NCBI GenBank assembly: GCA_016793585.1
Contig: JAEUJR010000735.1
Coordinates: 1-6,304 of the forward strand
Direction: 5' to 3'
Length of the DNA stretch: 6,304 bases
DNA from: Archangium sp.
GTDB lineage: Bacteria; Myxococcota; Myxococcia; Myxococcales; Myxococcaceae
The translations under genes were made by a program, and so were the position numbers. Positions 1-5,881 of this stretch are shown here, piece by piece. Numbering within the stretch: position 1 is the first letter of the stretch; the number at the start of each line of letters is the position of its first letter. The notes beneath the pieces are model-generated. The model was not told the DNA's origin and did not search any database. It worked only from the letters and a program-made list of their open reading frames with translations.

Positions 1-1214
1 AGCTCGACCAGCACGGCGACCTGTTTGCCGTTCTCCGAGGCGCGCACGAGCGAGCGGCCAATGGGGCTGTCTCCCGTCGTTCGGTACAGCGTCTGCTTGA
101 TGGCCAGCACGTTCGGGTCGTCGGCGGCCTCTTCGAGCAGCCGCACCACGGGGTCGAACGACTCGTACGGGTGATGAACGAGCAGATCTTTCTGCGCGAT
201 GGCGCCGAAGATCGACTCTTCCTTCATGAACGCCGGTTGCGAGGGAACGAACGACTCGACGCGATTCTCAGGGCGCTGGTCGACGTCGCTCACGGCCGTG
301 AGATCCGACACCTGGAGCGGCCCTTCGACGCGATACACGTCCGACGTCGAGAGCTTGAGCGCCGAGGTCAACATCGCCTCGATGGCGGGCGTGGCAGCGT
401 TGTCGACCTCGAGCCGCACGGCAGCGCCACGATCGCGGCGGCGAAGCTCCTGCTGAATCGAGGCGAGCAGGTCGATCGACTCTTCTTCGTCGACGTCGAT
501 GTCCCAGTTGCGGGTCACGCGAAACGCGCACGACTGTTCGACCGCGAACCCGGGGAACAGATCGGACGCGTGCATCGAGATCAGCTCTTCGAGCAGCAGA
601 AACGCGGTGCCGTTCGTCGCCGGCATGCTGACGAGGCGTGGGAGCACCGAGGGCACCTGCACCACGGCCATCGACGACTCGGTCGCGTCTTTCTTGCGGC
701 GGCGATCGCCCCGGCGCACCACCATGGCGATGTTGAGTGACTTGTTGCGCAGGTGGGGAAACGGGTGGCCCGGGTCGACGGCGAGCGGCGTGAGCGCGGG
801 AAAGACCTGCGTCTGAAACGCCTGGCGCGCCGCGTTCTTCTGCTCGGCGGTGAGGTTCTCGCGCGTCAGAATGTGCAGGCCGTTGGCAGAGAGGAGCGGC
901 ACGAGCTCTTTCGACCAGAGGCGGTACTGCTCGGTGACCATCACGTGCGCCCGCTCGGAGATCGCCGCCAGCTGCTCCTGCGGCAGCATGCCGTCGGCGG
1001 GAAGCTCGGCGATGCCACCGCTGGCCTGGTGCTTGAGGCCGGCCACGCGCACCATGAAGAACTCGTCGAGGTTGCTCGAGACGATCGAGAGGAACTTGAT
1101 GCGCTCGTGAATGGGCAGCGACGCGTTGCGCGCCTCGGCGAGCACCCGATCGTTGAACGCCAGCCACGACAGCTCTCGGTTGATGAACAGGTGCCGGTCG
1201 GAAGGGTCGACCAT
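1..1214 (-). CDS. ppk1: Polyphosphate kinase 1 (PPK1), N-terminal 404 codons; 3' end beyond the left edge
   Basis: PPK1 reversibly polymerises the gamma-phosphate of ATP into inorganic polyphosphate. Reading from the ATG at 1214-1212 the frame stays open to the left edge. Residues 9-20 (LFINRELSWLAF) and 46-52 (SSNLDEF) are the family's N-terminal signature; N48 matches the ATP-binding Asn45 of the E. coli enzyme. Further conserved blocks are HPFPHLRN (150-157), HHPYESF (347-353) and LAIKQTLYRTTGD (370-382), where R378 matches the Mg-binding Arg375. The near-identical numbering argues against any frameshift. The window stops just before the second Mg-binding Arg and the phosphohistidine domain, so catalytic competence cannot be judged. 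The start is fixed by a GAGGAG ribosome-binding site 7 bases upstream and by agreement with the family N-terminus. It is divergent from ppx across a 122-base spacer. Identification is from remembered family motifs; confidence is very high. Confidence 0.97.
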   Translation of the reverse strand, partial: MVDPSDRHLFINRELSWLAFNDRVLAEARNASLPIHERIKFLSIVSSNLDEFFMVRVAGLKHQASGGIAELPADGMLPQEQLAAISERAHVMVTEQYRLWSKELVPLLSANGLHILTRENLTAEQKNAARQAFQTQVFPALTPLAVDPGHPFPHLRNKSLNIAMVVRRGDRRRKKDATESSMAVVQVPSVLPRLVSMPATNGTAFLLLEELISMHASDLFPGFAVEQSCAFRVTRNWDIDVDEEESIDLLASIQQELRRRDRGAAVRLEVDNAATPAIEAMLTSALKLSTSDVYRVEGPLQVSDLTAVSDVDQRPENRVESFVPSQPAFMKEESIFGAIAQKDLLVHHPYESFDPVVRLLEEAADDPNVLAIKQTLYRTTGDSPIGRSLVRASENGKQVAVLVE

Positions 1215-1221
1215 GGGAACG

Positions 1222-1227
1222 CTCCTC
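1222..1227 (-). promoter_or_regulatory. Ribosome-binding site of ppk1
   Basis: The minus strand reads GAGGAG here, 7 bases before the ATG at 1214. It is the only strong Shine-Dalgarno sequence I see in front of a gene in this window, and it settles the ppk1 start. Confidence 0.8.
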
Positions 1228-1268
1228 GTGACGCCTGTTTTGGCACGGGCTCCCCTCGGCGCAAGGGT

Positions 1269-1286
1269 GGCACACGGTTGTGACAG
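1269..1286 (-). promoter_or_regulatory. Candidate Pho box upstream of ppk1 (weak)
   Basis: The minus strand reads CTGTCAC, four bases (AACC), then GTGTGCC. The first half matches the E. coli PhoB half-site CTGTCAT/C exactly; the second matches only partly, but the 11-base repeat period is right. It lies about 55 bases upstream of the ppk1 ATG, a plausible distance for an activator site replacing the -35 element. I find no convincing -10 hexamer downstream. Two PhoB-type regulators are encoded in the same window, which makes the site biologically sensible but does not prove it. Confidence 0.25.
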
Positions 1287-1323
1287 GCGCGAAAGCATGG
1301 AGTTGTTCCAGCGCTTGACTACG

Positions 1324-1336
1324 GTGGCCGGGCCAC
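1324..1336. repeat. Perfect 13-base dyad abutting the ppx start codon
   Basis: GTGGCC and GGCCAC flank a central G and end directly at the ATG at 1337. The dyad occupies the place where a Shine-Dalgarno sequence would sit. A one-base loop cannot form a hairpin, so if it matters it would be as a protein-binding palindrome. In GC-rich DNA it may be chance. Confidence 0.3.
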
Positions 1337-2851
1337 ATGTCTCGACGACGACTCCCTGATGCAGGCGGTGAAGTGTTGGCCGCCATCGATGTCGGCACCA
1401 ACGCGGTTCGGCTCGAGATCGCGACGGCGTTTCCCGACGGTTCGCTCGAGACGCTGCACACCGAGCGAGACCCGGTGCGGCCGGGCGAAGGGTTGTTCAA
1501 GACCGGAGTGATCGCGAAAGACGTAGCGGGCCGGCTGGTGTCGACGCTGCGTCGTTACGCTTCGGTCTGCAAACGCCACGGCGCGCGGGTTCGGGCCGTC
1601 GCGACCAGCGCGCTGCGTGAAGCGAAGAACCGTGAAGAGATCGTTCGCCGCGTGAAGCGGGAAGCCGGCCTGACGCTCGAGGTGGTGTCGGGGCGCGAAG
1701 AGGCGCGGCTCATCTGCCTGGGCGTGCTCGCCGGGAAGGCGCCGAGCCACCGCTCGTTGTGCATCGACATCGGCGGCGGCAGCACCGAGGTCATCTTGGC
1801 GCAGGGCGAGCTGCCCAAAGAGCTGTGGAGCCTCGACATCGGAGCGGTGCGCCTGACCGAGCTCTTCGACGTTCGGGGCGAGGTGCCGAAGCGACAGCTG
1901 ACGTTGATGCGGTCGTTCGTGCGCGAGCTGATGGAGGAGCGCATTCCGCAGGGCATCTCGGGGCTGCCGAAGTCGGCGCTGGGCTCGAGCGGAACCATCG
2001 GCGCCATCGTCGCCTTCGCGCGCTCCGAGGGCGTCGGGCACGCCACCCTGCTCGAGGTCTCACGCACCGTCGAGGCGCTGGCCGACATGGATCTCGAGAA
2101 GCGCCGCAAACGTTTCGATCCGCGGCGCGCCGACATCGTGACCGCGGGCGCGGTGATTCTCGAGTCGGTGATGAAGCACCTGAAGGTCGAGACCGTCACC
2201 GCGGTCGATCGTGGCCTGCGCGAAGGCGTGCTCGTCGATCTCGTGCGCAAGCAGAAGGAGCAGGTCGCCGACCACTCGCTCTCCGATGCGGCGGTGCTGG
2301 TGGGGCGCCGCTTCGGGTTCTCGGAGGCCCACGGCCGGCAGGTCGCGAAGCTGGCGATGACGTTGTTCGACTCGCTCGCGGCGGTGCACAAGCTGCCTGC
2401 AGCGGCGCGACCCTGGCTCGAGACGGCGGCGCTGTTGCACGACGTCGGGCACGCGGTGAACTACCAGCGCCACCACAAACACGCCTACTACCTGATCTCG
2501 AACGTCGATCTGCCGGGGCTCACCGATCGCGAGCGCCTCATGGTGGCGACGATCGCCCGGTTTCACCGGCGCAGTAACCCCGACCTGTCGCACGAGCTCA
2601 TGACGCCGTTCTCGGCCACCGAGGCCCGCATCGTGCGCAAGTGCGCGACGCTGCTCCGCGTGGCCGACTCGCTCGATCGCAGCCATCACCAGCCCGTGCA
2701 GAAGCTCGTGCTCGCCTCTCGTGGCCGAACGGTGTGGCTCAAGGCGAAGTCGAAGCAGGCGATCGATCTCGAGCTGTGGGACGTCGAGCACGAGACCGCG
2801 CTGTTCCGTGAGGTGTTCGGCCGGGCCCTCGTCGTCAGCGGCGGGCGCTGA
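1337..2851 (+). CDS. ppx: Exopolyphosphatase / guanosine pentaphosphate phosphatase, long form with C-terminal HD-type domain
   Basis: This family hydrolyses terminal phosphate from polyphosphate (PPX) or from pppGpp (GppA). The 504-residue length matches the long two-part enzymes of E. coli (about 500 residues). The N-terminal actin/ASKHA fold shows IDVGTNAVRL (17-26), SGREEARLI (118-126) carrying the expected catalytic Glu, IDIGGGST (143-150), LDIGAVRLTELF (166-177) and the phosphate loop GSSGT (216-220). DRGLREGVLVDL (291-302) ends this part. The C-terminal part resembles an HD phosphohydrolase: LLHDVGH (366-372), H380, H382, ARFHRR (407-412) and VADSLDRS (442-449), so its metal ligands look intact. 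The ATG at 1337 has no Shine-Dalgarno sequence; a GTG at 1373, preceded by AGGCGG, would give a 492-residue protein starting MLAAIDVG, which is also family-like. It is divergent from ppk1 and converges on a phoB gene with one base between the stops. PPX and GppA activity cannot be told apart from sequence. Confidence 0.94.
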   Translation: MSRRRLPDAGGEVLAAIDVGTNAVRLEIATAFPDGSLETLHTERDPVRPGEGLFKTGVIAKDVAGRLVSTLRRYASVCKRHGARVRAVATSALREAKNREEIVRRVKREAGLTLEVVSGREEARLICLGVLAGKAPSHRSLCIDIGGGSTEVILAQGELPKELWSLDIGAVRLTELFDVRGEVPKRQLTLMRSFVRELMEERIPQGISGLPKSALGSSGTIGAIVAFARSEGVGHATLLEVSRTVEALADMDLEKRRKRFDPRRADIVTAGAVILESVMKHLKVETVTAVDRGLREGVLVDLVRKQKEQVADHSLSDAAVLVGRRFGFSEAHGRQVAKLAMTLFDSLAAVHKLPAAARPWLETAALLHDVGHAVNYQRHHKHAYYLISNVDLPGLTDRERLMVATIARFHRRSNPDLSHELMTPFSATEARIVRKCATLLRVADSLDRSHHQPVQKLVLASRGRTVWLKAKSKQAIDLELWDVEHETALFREVFGRALVVSGGR

Positions 2852-2880
2852 CTCAGGCGTGCGCCGAGCCCGCCGTTGGC
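2834..2880. terminator. Inverted repeat across the convergent ppx / phoB stop codons, possible bidirectional terminator
   Basis: CGGCGGGC at 2839-2846 is exactly complementary to GCCCGCCG at 2868-2875. In plus-strand RNA the stem continues outward to 2834/2880, with three further Watson-Crick pairs and two G-U pairs, giving about 13 pairs and a 21-base loop. Both stop codons (2849-2851 and 2853-2855) lie in the loop. In minus-strand RNA only the 8-pair core is uninterrupted. No T-run follows on either strand, so this is not a textbook intrinsic terminator. Its position at a junction with no intergenic space is the main argument for a role. Confidence 0.35.
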
Positions 2881-3551
2881 TCACTCATGCGGTAGCCGAC
2901 GCCCCGCACGGTCTCGACCATCTCGCGGCAGGCGCCGAGCTTGTCGCGCAGGCGCATCACGTGGGTGTCGACGGTGCGCGTCTCGAGCGGGCTCGAAATG
3001 CCCCACACGTCTGACAGCAGCTGCTCGCGGGTCTGCACGCGGCCGGGCCGGGAGATGAGGTGGTGCAGCAGCTTGAACTCGAGGGCCGTCAGCTCGATCT
3101 CGTCGCCTGCCACGAAGGCGCGGTGGGCCCCGAGGTCGAGCGTGAGGCCTCCGAGCGTCAGCTTCTCGCCCGGCTCGGCGCCACCAACGCGGCGCAGAAT
3201 CGCCTTCACGCGCAGCACCAGCTCGCGGGGGCTGAAGGGCTTGGTGACGTAGTCGTCAGCGCCGACCTCGAAGCCCTGCACCCGATCGGCCTCTTCTCCG
3301 CGCGCCGTCAGCATCACGATCGGCACCTCGCGCGTCTGTGGCGTGGCGCGCAGGCGGCGGCAGACGTCGCGCCCCGAGATGTCGGGCAGCATGAGATCGA
3401 GCAGCACGAGATCGGGCTTCACCCGGGCCGCGAGCTGCAACGCGTGCTCGCCGGTGAGCGCCACCGCGGTGTCGAACCCGGCCTGCTTCAGGTTGAACTC
3501 CACGAGGCTGGCGAGGTCGGCTTCGTCGTCGACGATCAGAATCGTTGGCAT
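2853..3551 (-). CDS. phoB: PhoB-type response regulator (complete)
   Basis: A 232-residue two-component regulator of the OmpR/PhoB class, close to the 229 residues of E. coli PhoB. The receiver (1-120) has acidic residues D8 and D9, phosphoacceptor D52 in LLDLMLP, T82 in VMLTARGEE and K104 in TKPFSPRE. The winged-helix DNA-binding domain (about 130-225) has LTALEFKLLHH (154-164), REQLLSDVWG (175-184), recognition helix TRTVDTHVMRLRDKLG (191-206) and the C-terminal hairpin VRGVGYRM. The VMLTARGEE and KPFSPRE strings favour PhoB over other OmpR members. The frame is open upstream to 3689, but the receiver begins at the ATG at 3551 and the extra 46 codons have no family counterpart. No clear Shine-Dalgarno sequence precedes it. 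An 88-base gap and a Pho-box-like site separate it from the phosphoesterase, so it may have its own promoter. It is a paralogue of the partial regulator at 5882-6304. Its partner kinase is inferred, not shown. Confidence 0.93.
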   Translation of the reverse strand: MPTILIVDDEADLASLVEFNLKQAGFDTAVALTGEHALQLAARVKPDLVLLDLMLPDISGRDVCRRLRATPQTREVPIVMLTARGEEADRVQGFEVGADDYVTKPFSPRELVLRVKAILRRVGGAEPGEKLTLGGLTLDLGAHRAFVAGDEIELTALEFKLLHHLISRPGRVQTREQLLSDVWGISSPLETRTVDTHVMRLRDKLGACREMVETVRGVGYRMSEPTAGSAHA

Positions 3552-3584
3552 GGGCGCGACATAGGCCGTGGGGTCGACGCTCCC

Positions 3585-3602
3585 ATGTCGCCAGAGTGAC
3601 AA
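3585..3602 (-). promoter_or_regulatory. Candidate Pho box upstream of the second phoB (weak)
   Basis: The minus strand reads TTGTCAC, four bases (TCTG), then GCGACAT. Against two CTGTCAT/C half-sites spaced by four bases this is 6 of 7 and 4 of 7 matches, at the correct 11-base period. It lies 33 bases upstream of the ATG at 3551, in the only sizeable gap of this gene cluster. It would fit autoregulation by a PhoB-type protein. No good -10 hexamer is visible, so confidence is low. Confidence 0.3.
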
Positions 3603-3639
3603 GGTGATGACGCCGCGTCTCGGCTCTGTGACGGCCCGC

Positions 3640-4698
3640 TCAGGTGCCCGTGTCGGGTTCGGAGTCGGGCGTCTCGACGGGCTCGTCATGACCGTCGTCA
3701 GCTGGCAGATCCATCGGGTCGCTGTGCTCGGCGCTCGACGCTTCGGTCTCGACGGGCACGTCGGTCGGCTCGGGCAGCTTCAGCTTCGCCAGCACCTCGT
3801 CGGCGGCCTCGTCGACCTGGGTGGACTGGCCGGGGGCGGGCGCCTCGATGCCCGGCGGCGGCGGCAGCACGGGCGCGGGGTGGCCGAGCGGCTTGAAGGT
3901 CGACGGCGCTCCGGGAGGCGGCTTCAGGTACGGCGGCAGTCCCGAGTGCCGGCGCGCGGCCTGGGCCATCAGCTCGTGGTGGCGATAGCGGCACTCGAGC
4001 ATCTTGTGAATGAGCAGCGACGCGCCTGGCACCTTGCGCTCCTGCAGCCCCGAGGTCGCGCGGCGAACGGCGTAACGAACGCGACGAATCTGCACGCGCC
4101 AGCCGCGAGGCGTCCACGTGAAGAGGCCCCATGCCGGGCGCAGATCGCCGTCACGCGGAATACCGGCCGACGCGACGTCGGCGATCACCATGCGCCCGAG
4201 GCGACGGCGATAGGGGAAGTGCAGGTGCCCGAAGGCGAGCGCGGCCGCGTCGAGGTGGCCGAGCAGGCGGCGCAGCGTGTGATCGTCGAGCGTCGGCTCG
4301 AGCGAGTCTTCGAGGTTTCGCGGGTTGGCGTGGCAGACGAACAGGTCTTGCCCTTTGCGGGGCGAGTAGCGGCGCGAGAACGCGAGCTGCCCGAGCTTCG
4401 CCGTCTTCTCGGCGCCGAGCTGATCACGAGTCCACTCGAGGAGCTCGGTCTTCCAGTGCTCCTTCTCGCGGTAGGCGCCCGAGAGGTAGTTGCCCGAGAC
4501 GTAGCAGTCGGTGTTGCCCATGAGCAGATCGTCACAGGCGTCGTGGAGCAGGTCGTAGGTCTCTCTGGGCCACGCGCCGCGCAGGCAGAGATCGCCCGCT
4601 GCGATGATCGCGTCCGGGCTCTGACGCTTGATGTCGTCGAGCACCGCTTCGCAGGCCGGCAGGTTTCCGTGAATGTCGGCCAGCACCGCGACGCGCAT
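3640..4698 (-). CDS. Calcineurin-like metallophosphoesterase with Pro-rich and acidic C-terminal tail
   Basis: A 352-residue protein whose first ~215 residues form a binuclear-metal phosphoesterase of the YfcE/MJ0936-like class. All metal-ligand motifs are present in order: LADIHGN (D8, H10), AAGDLCLRG (D36), MGNTD (N62), VCHANP (H123) and FGHLH (H158, H160). The later ASAGIPRDGD (177-185) is the family's usual S-V-G-Q-P-R-D-G-D region. No signal peptide or membrane segment is seen, so it is probably cytoplasmic. Residues 253-290 are Pro-rich and 298-352 acidic, likely disordered; this tail is not part of the common fold. ATG at 4698 is chosen because MRVAVLADIHGN is the usual family N-terminus; a GTG at 4710, one base after the phoR stop, would add four residues. 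The tight spacing to phoR implies co-transcription. The substrate is unknown: phosphodiesters, nucleotides or phosphoprotein are all possible. I do not recognise a specific gene name. Confidence 0.88.
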   Translation of the reverse strand: MRVAVLADIHGNLPACEAVLDDIKRQSPDAIIAAGDLCLRGAWPRETYDLLHDACDDLLMGNTDCYVSGNYLSGAYREKEHWKTELLEWTRDQLGAEKTAKLGQLAFSRRYSPRKGQDLFVCHANPRNLEDSLEPTLDDHTLRRLLGHLDAAALAFGHLHFPYRRRLGRMVIADVASAGIPRDGDLRPAWGLFTWTPRGWRVQIRRVRYAVRRATSGLQERKVPGASLLIHKMLECRYRHHELMAQAARRHSGLPPYLKPPPGAPSTFKPLGHPAPVLPPPPGIEAPAPGQSTQVDEAADEVLAKLKLPEPTDVPVETEASSAEHSDPMDLPADDGHDEPVETPDSEPDTGT

Positions 4699-4711
4699 GC
4701 AGCTCGGCACT

Positions 4712-5836
4712 CTAGCCTGAGGTCGTCGGATTCCCAGCGTCAGGCGCGGCGACGGGCAGGGTGATGAAGAAGGTGCTGCCCTGCCCGGGGGCGCTCTCGA
4801 CGCGCACGTCGCCCTTCATGGCGGTGGCGAGGTGCTTCACGATCGACAGGCCCAGACCCGTGCCACCCATGTCGCGGCTGCGGCCCTTGTCGACGCGATA
4901 GAAGCGCTCGAAGAGGCGGGGCAGGTGACGCGCCTCGATGCCGGGGCCGTCGTCTTTCACGCGCAGCTCGATCTGCGTGCCCTGGCGCGTCGCCGAGACC
5001 CAGATGTGGCCGTTCGGCGGCGTGTACTTCACGGCGTTGTCGAGCAGGTTGAGCACCACCTGTTCGATGCCGCGCGGGTCGGCGAGCACGAACAGGTCGG
5101 GCGCCACCTCGAGCTCGATGGCGGTGTTTCGCGCCCGGGCCTTGGGGCGCACGGCTTCCGATGCGCGCTGCGCGGCCATCGCGACGTTGATCGGCTTCTC
5201 GGCCAGCTGCAGCTCTCTGGATTCAAGCCGCGAGAGCTCGAGCAGGTCTTCGACCAGCTCCGAGAGCCGCTCGGACTGCCGGTGAATGATGTCGACCATC
5301 TTCGGCGCGGCCACCGGATCCTGCAGGGCGCCGCTCAGCAGCGTCTCGGCATAGCCTCGAATGGCCGTGACCGGCGTGCGCAGCTCGTGGCTCACGTTGG
5401 CGACGAAGTCTTTTCGAACCTTCTCGAGGCGCCGCAGCTCGGTGACGTCGAAGAAGACGGCGCTGCTGCCCGACAGATCGTGCCCGAGTGGCGCGACGTG
5501 CACCGAGACGACGCGGGGCCGAACCCCCTCGAGCTGCAGCTCGAGCCGGCTCGACACGTTCTCTTTGCAGGCGCGCTCGACGGCCTGCTGCAGCTCCTGA
5601 CTCGAGACGACCTCACCGACGCGATGGCCGACGATGGCGGTGCCCGAGAACAGCAGCTCCTTGAGCGCGTTGTTGTGCTCGACGACGGTGCCGTCTTCGC
5701 TGGTGACCCACACGCCTTCGGCCATGCCGTCGATCACGGCGCGAAGCACGGCGAGGGCGCGTGCCATCTCCTTCACATCGCCCACTGCGACTGCGTCGGT
5801 TCTCGAGGCCACTCGGGTCGTCATTCGCCGGGTCAT
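4712..5836 (-). CDS. phoR: PhoR-type sensor histidine kinase, PAS-HisKA-HATPase, without transmembrane segments
   Basis: A 374-residue kinase that should autophosphorylate and pass phosphate to a PhoB partner. A PAS-like domain covers about 30-135 (IDGMAEGVWVTSEDGTVVEHN near its start, split here as residues 35-55; FFDVTELRRLE at 128-138). The dimerisation/phosphoacceptor domain has FVANVSHELRTP (144-155) with H150, the exact PhoR/WalK-type H-box. The ATPase domain has the N-box LLDNAVKYT (264-272, N267), DDGPGI (295-300), LFERFYRVD (308-316) and GGTGLGLSIVKH (324-335). E. coli PhoR has hydrophobic membrane segments at its N-terminus; none is seen here, and the upstream regulator stop lies only 45 bases before the ATG, leaving no room for them. 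ATG at 5824 is an alternative start. The gene sits between a phoB-type gene and a phosphoesterase in one apparent operon, which supports the phosphate assignment; the kinase domain alone would not exclude a WalK/ResE-like role. Confidence 0.88.
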   Translation of the reverse strand: MTRRMTTRVASRTDAVAVGDVKEMARALAVLRAVIDGMAEGVWVTSEDGTVVEHNNALKELLFSGTAIVGHRVGEVVSSQELQQAVERACKENVSSRLELQLEGVRPRVVSVHVAPLGHDLSGSSAVFFDVTELRRLEKVRKDFVANVSHELRTPVTAIRGYAETLLSGALQDPVAAPKMVDIIHRQSERLSELVEDLLELSRLESRELQLAEKPINVAMAAQRASEAVRPKARARNTAIELEVAPDLFVLADPRGIEQVVLNLLDNAVKYTPPNGHIWVSATRQGTQIELRVKDDGPGIEARHLPRLFERFYRVDKGRSRDMGGTGLGLSIVKHLATAMKGDVRVESAPGQGSTFFITLPVAAPDAGNPTTSG

Positions 5837-5881
5837 AGCGGTGTTCGGTGACGCTCCCGCAACGTCGCGGTGCCGGTGCTG

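Larger units (their letters stand above)
1215..1336. other. Divergent ppk1-ppx intergenic spacer
   Basis: This 122-base spacer must carry the 5' control signals of both ppk1 (leftward) and ppx (rightward). It contains the ppk1 ribosome-binding site, the weak Pho-box-like element at 1269-1286, a TTGACT hexamer at 1315-1320 with no matching -10 at 17 bases, and a 13-base dyad at 1324-1336 touching the ppx ATG. No clear sigma-70 promoter pair is visible in either direction. Confidence 0.6.

Noticed and set aside
1238..1275. TTGGCACG and CACCCTTGCG strings in the ppk1-ppx spacer as a sigma-54 promoter
   Set aside because: On neither strand are the GG and GC elements placed at the required 10-base spacing in the same orientation.
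268..1500. 410-codon open frame on the minus strand overlapping ppk1 and the start of ppx
   Set aside because: It is out of frame with ppk1 on the same strand, has Arg/Ala/Pro-rich low-complexity translation and no domain, while the ppk1 frame gives a full-length match to PPK1 motifs.
2866..2882. Short hairpin GAGCC / GGCTC just after ppx as its terminator
   Set aside because: It has only five pairs with a 7-base loop and no U-run, and it competes with the longer 2834-2880 inverted repeat.
2060..2884. 274-codon open frame on the minus strand opposite ppx
   Set aside because: It lies antisense to the well-conserved HD part of ppx and its translation has no recognisable family.
3609..3619. 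Odd palindrome GACGC-C-GCGTC after the phosphoesterase gene
   Set aside because: A one-base centre cannot form a hairpin, five-base arms are expected by chance at this GC content, and no repeat copy occurs before the other genes.
3552..3689. N-terminal extension of the second phoB by 46 codons
   Set aside because: The frame is open, but the extension overlaps the end of the phosphoesterase gene, is basic and low in complexity, and OmpR-class receivers start with the ILIVDDE strand found right after the ATG at 3551.
3568..4764. 398-codon open frame on the plus strand opposite the metallophosphoesterase
   Set aside because: It is an antisense shadow caused by GC-rich codons: no motif is recognisable, and the minus strand shows complete catalytic motifs throughout.
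4832..5851. 339-codon open frame on the plus strand opposite phoR
   Set aside because: It is rich in Arg, His and Val with no domain; the opposite strand encodes an unbroken histidine kinase.
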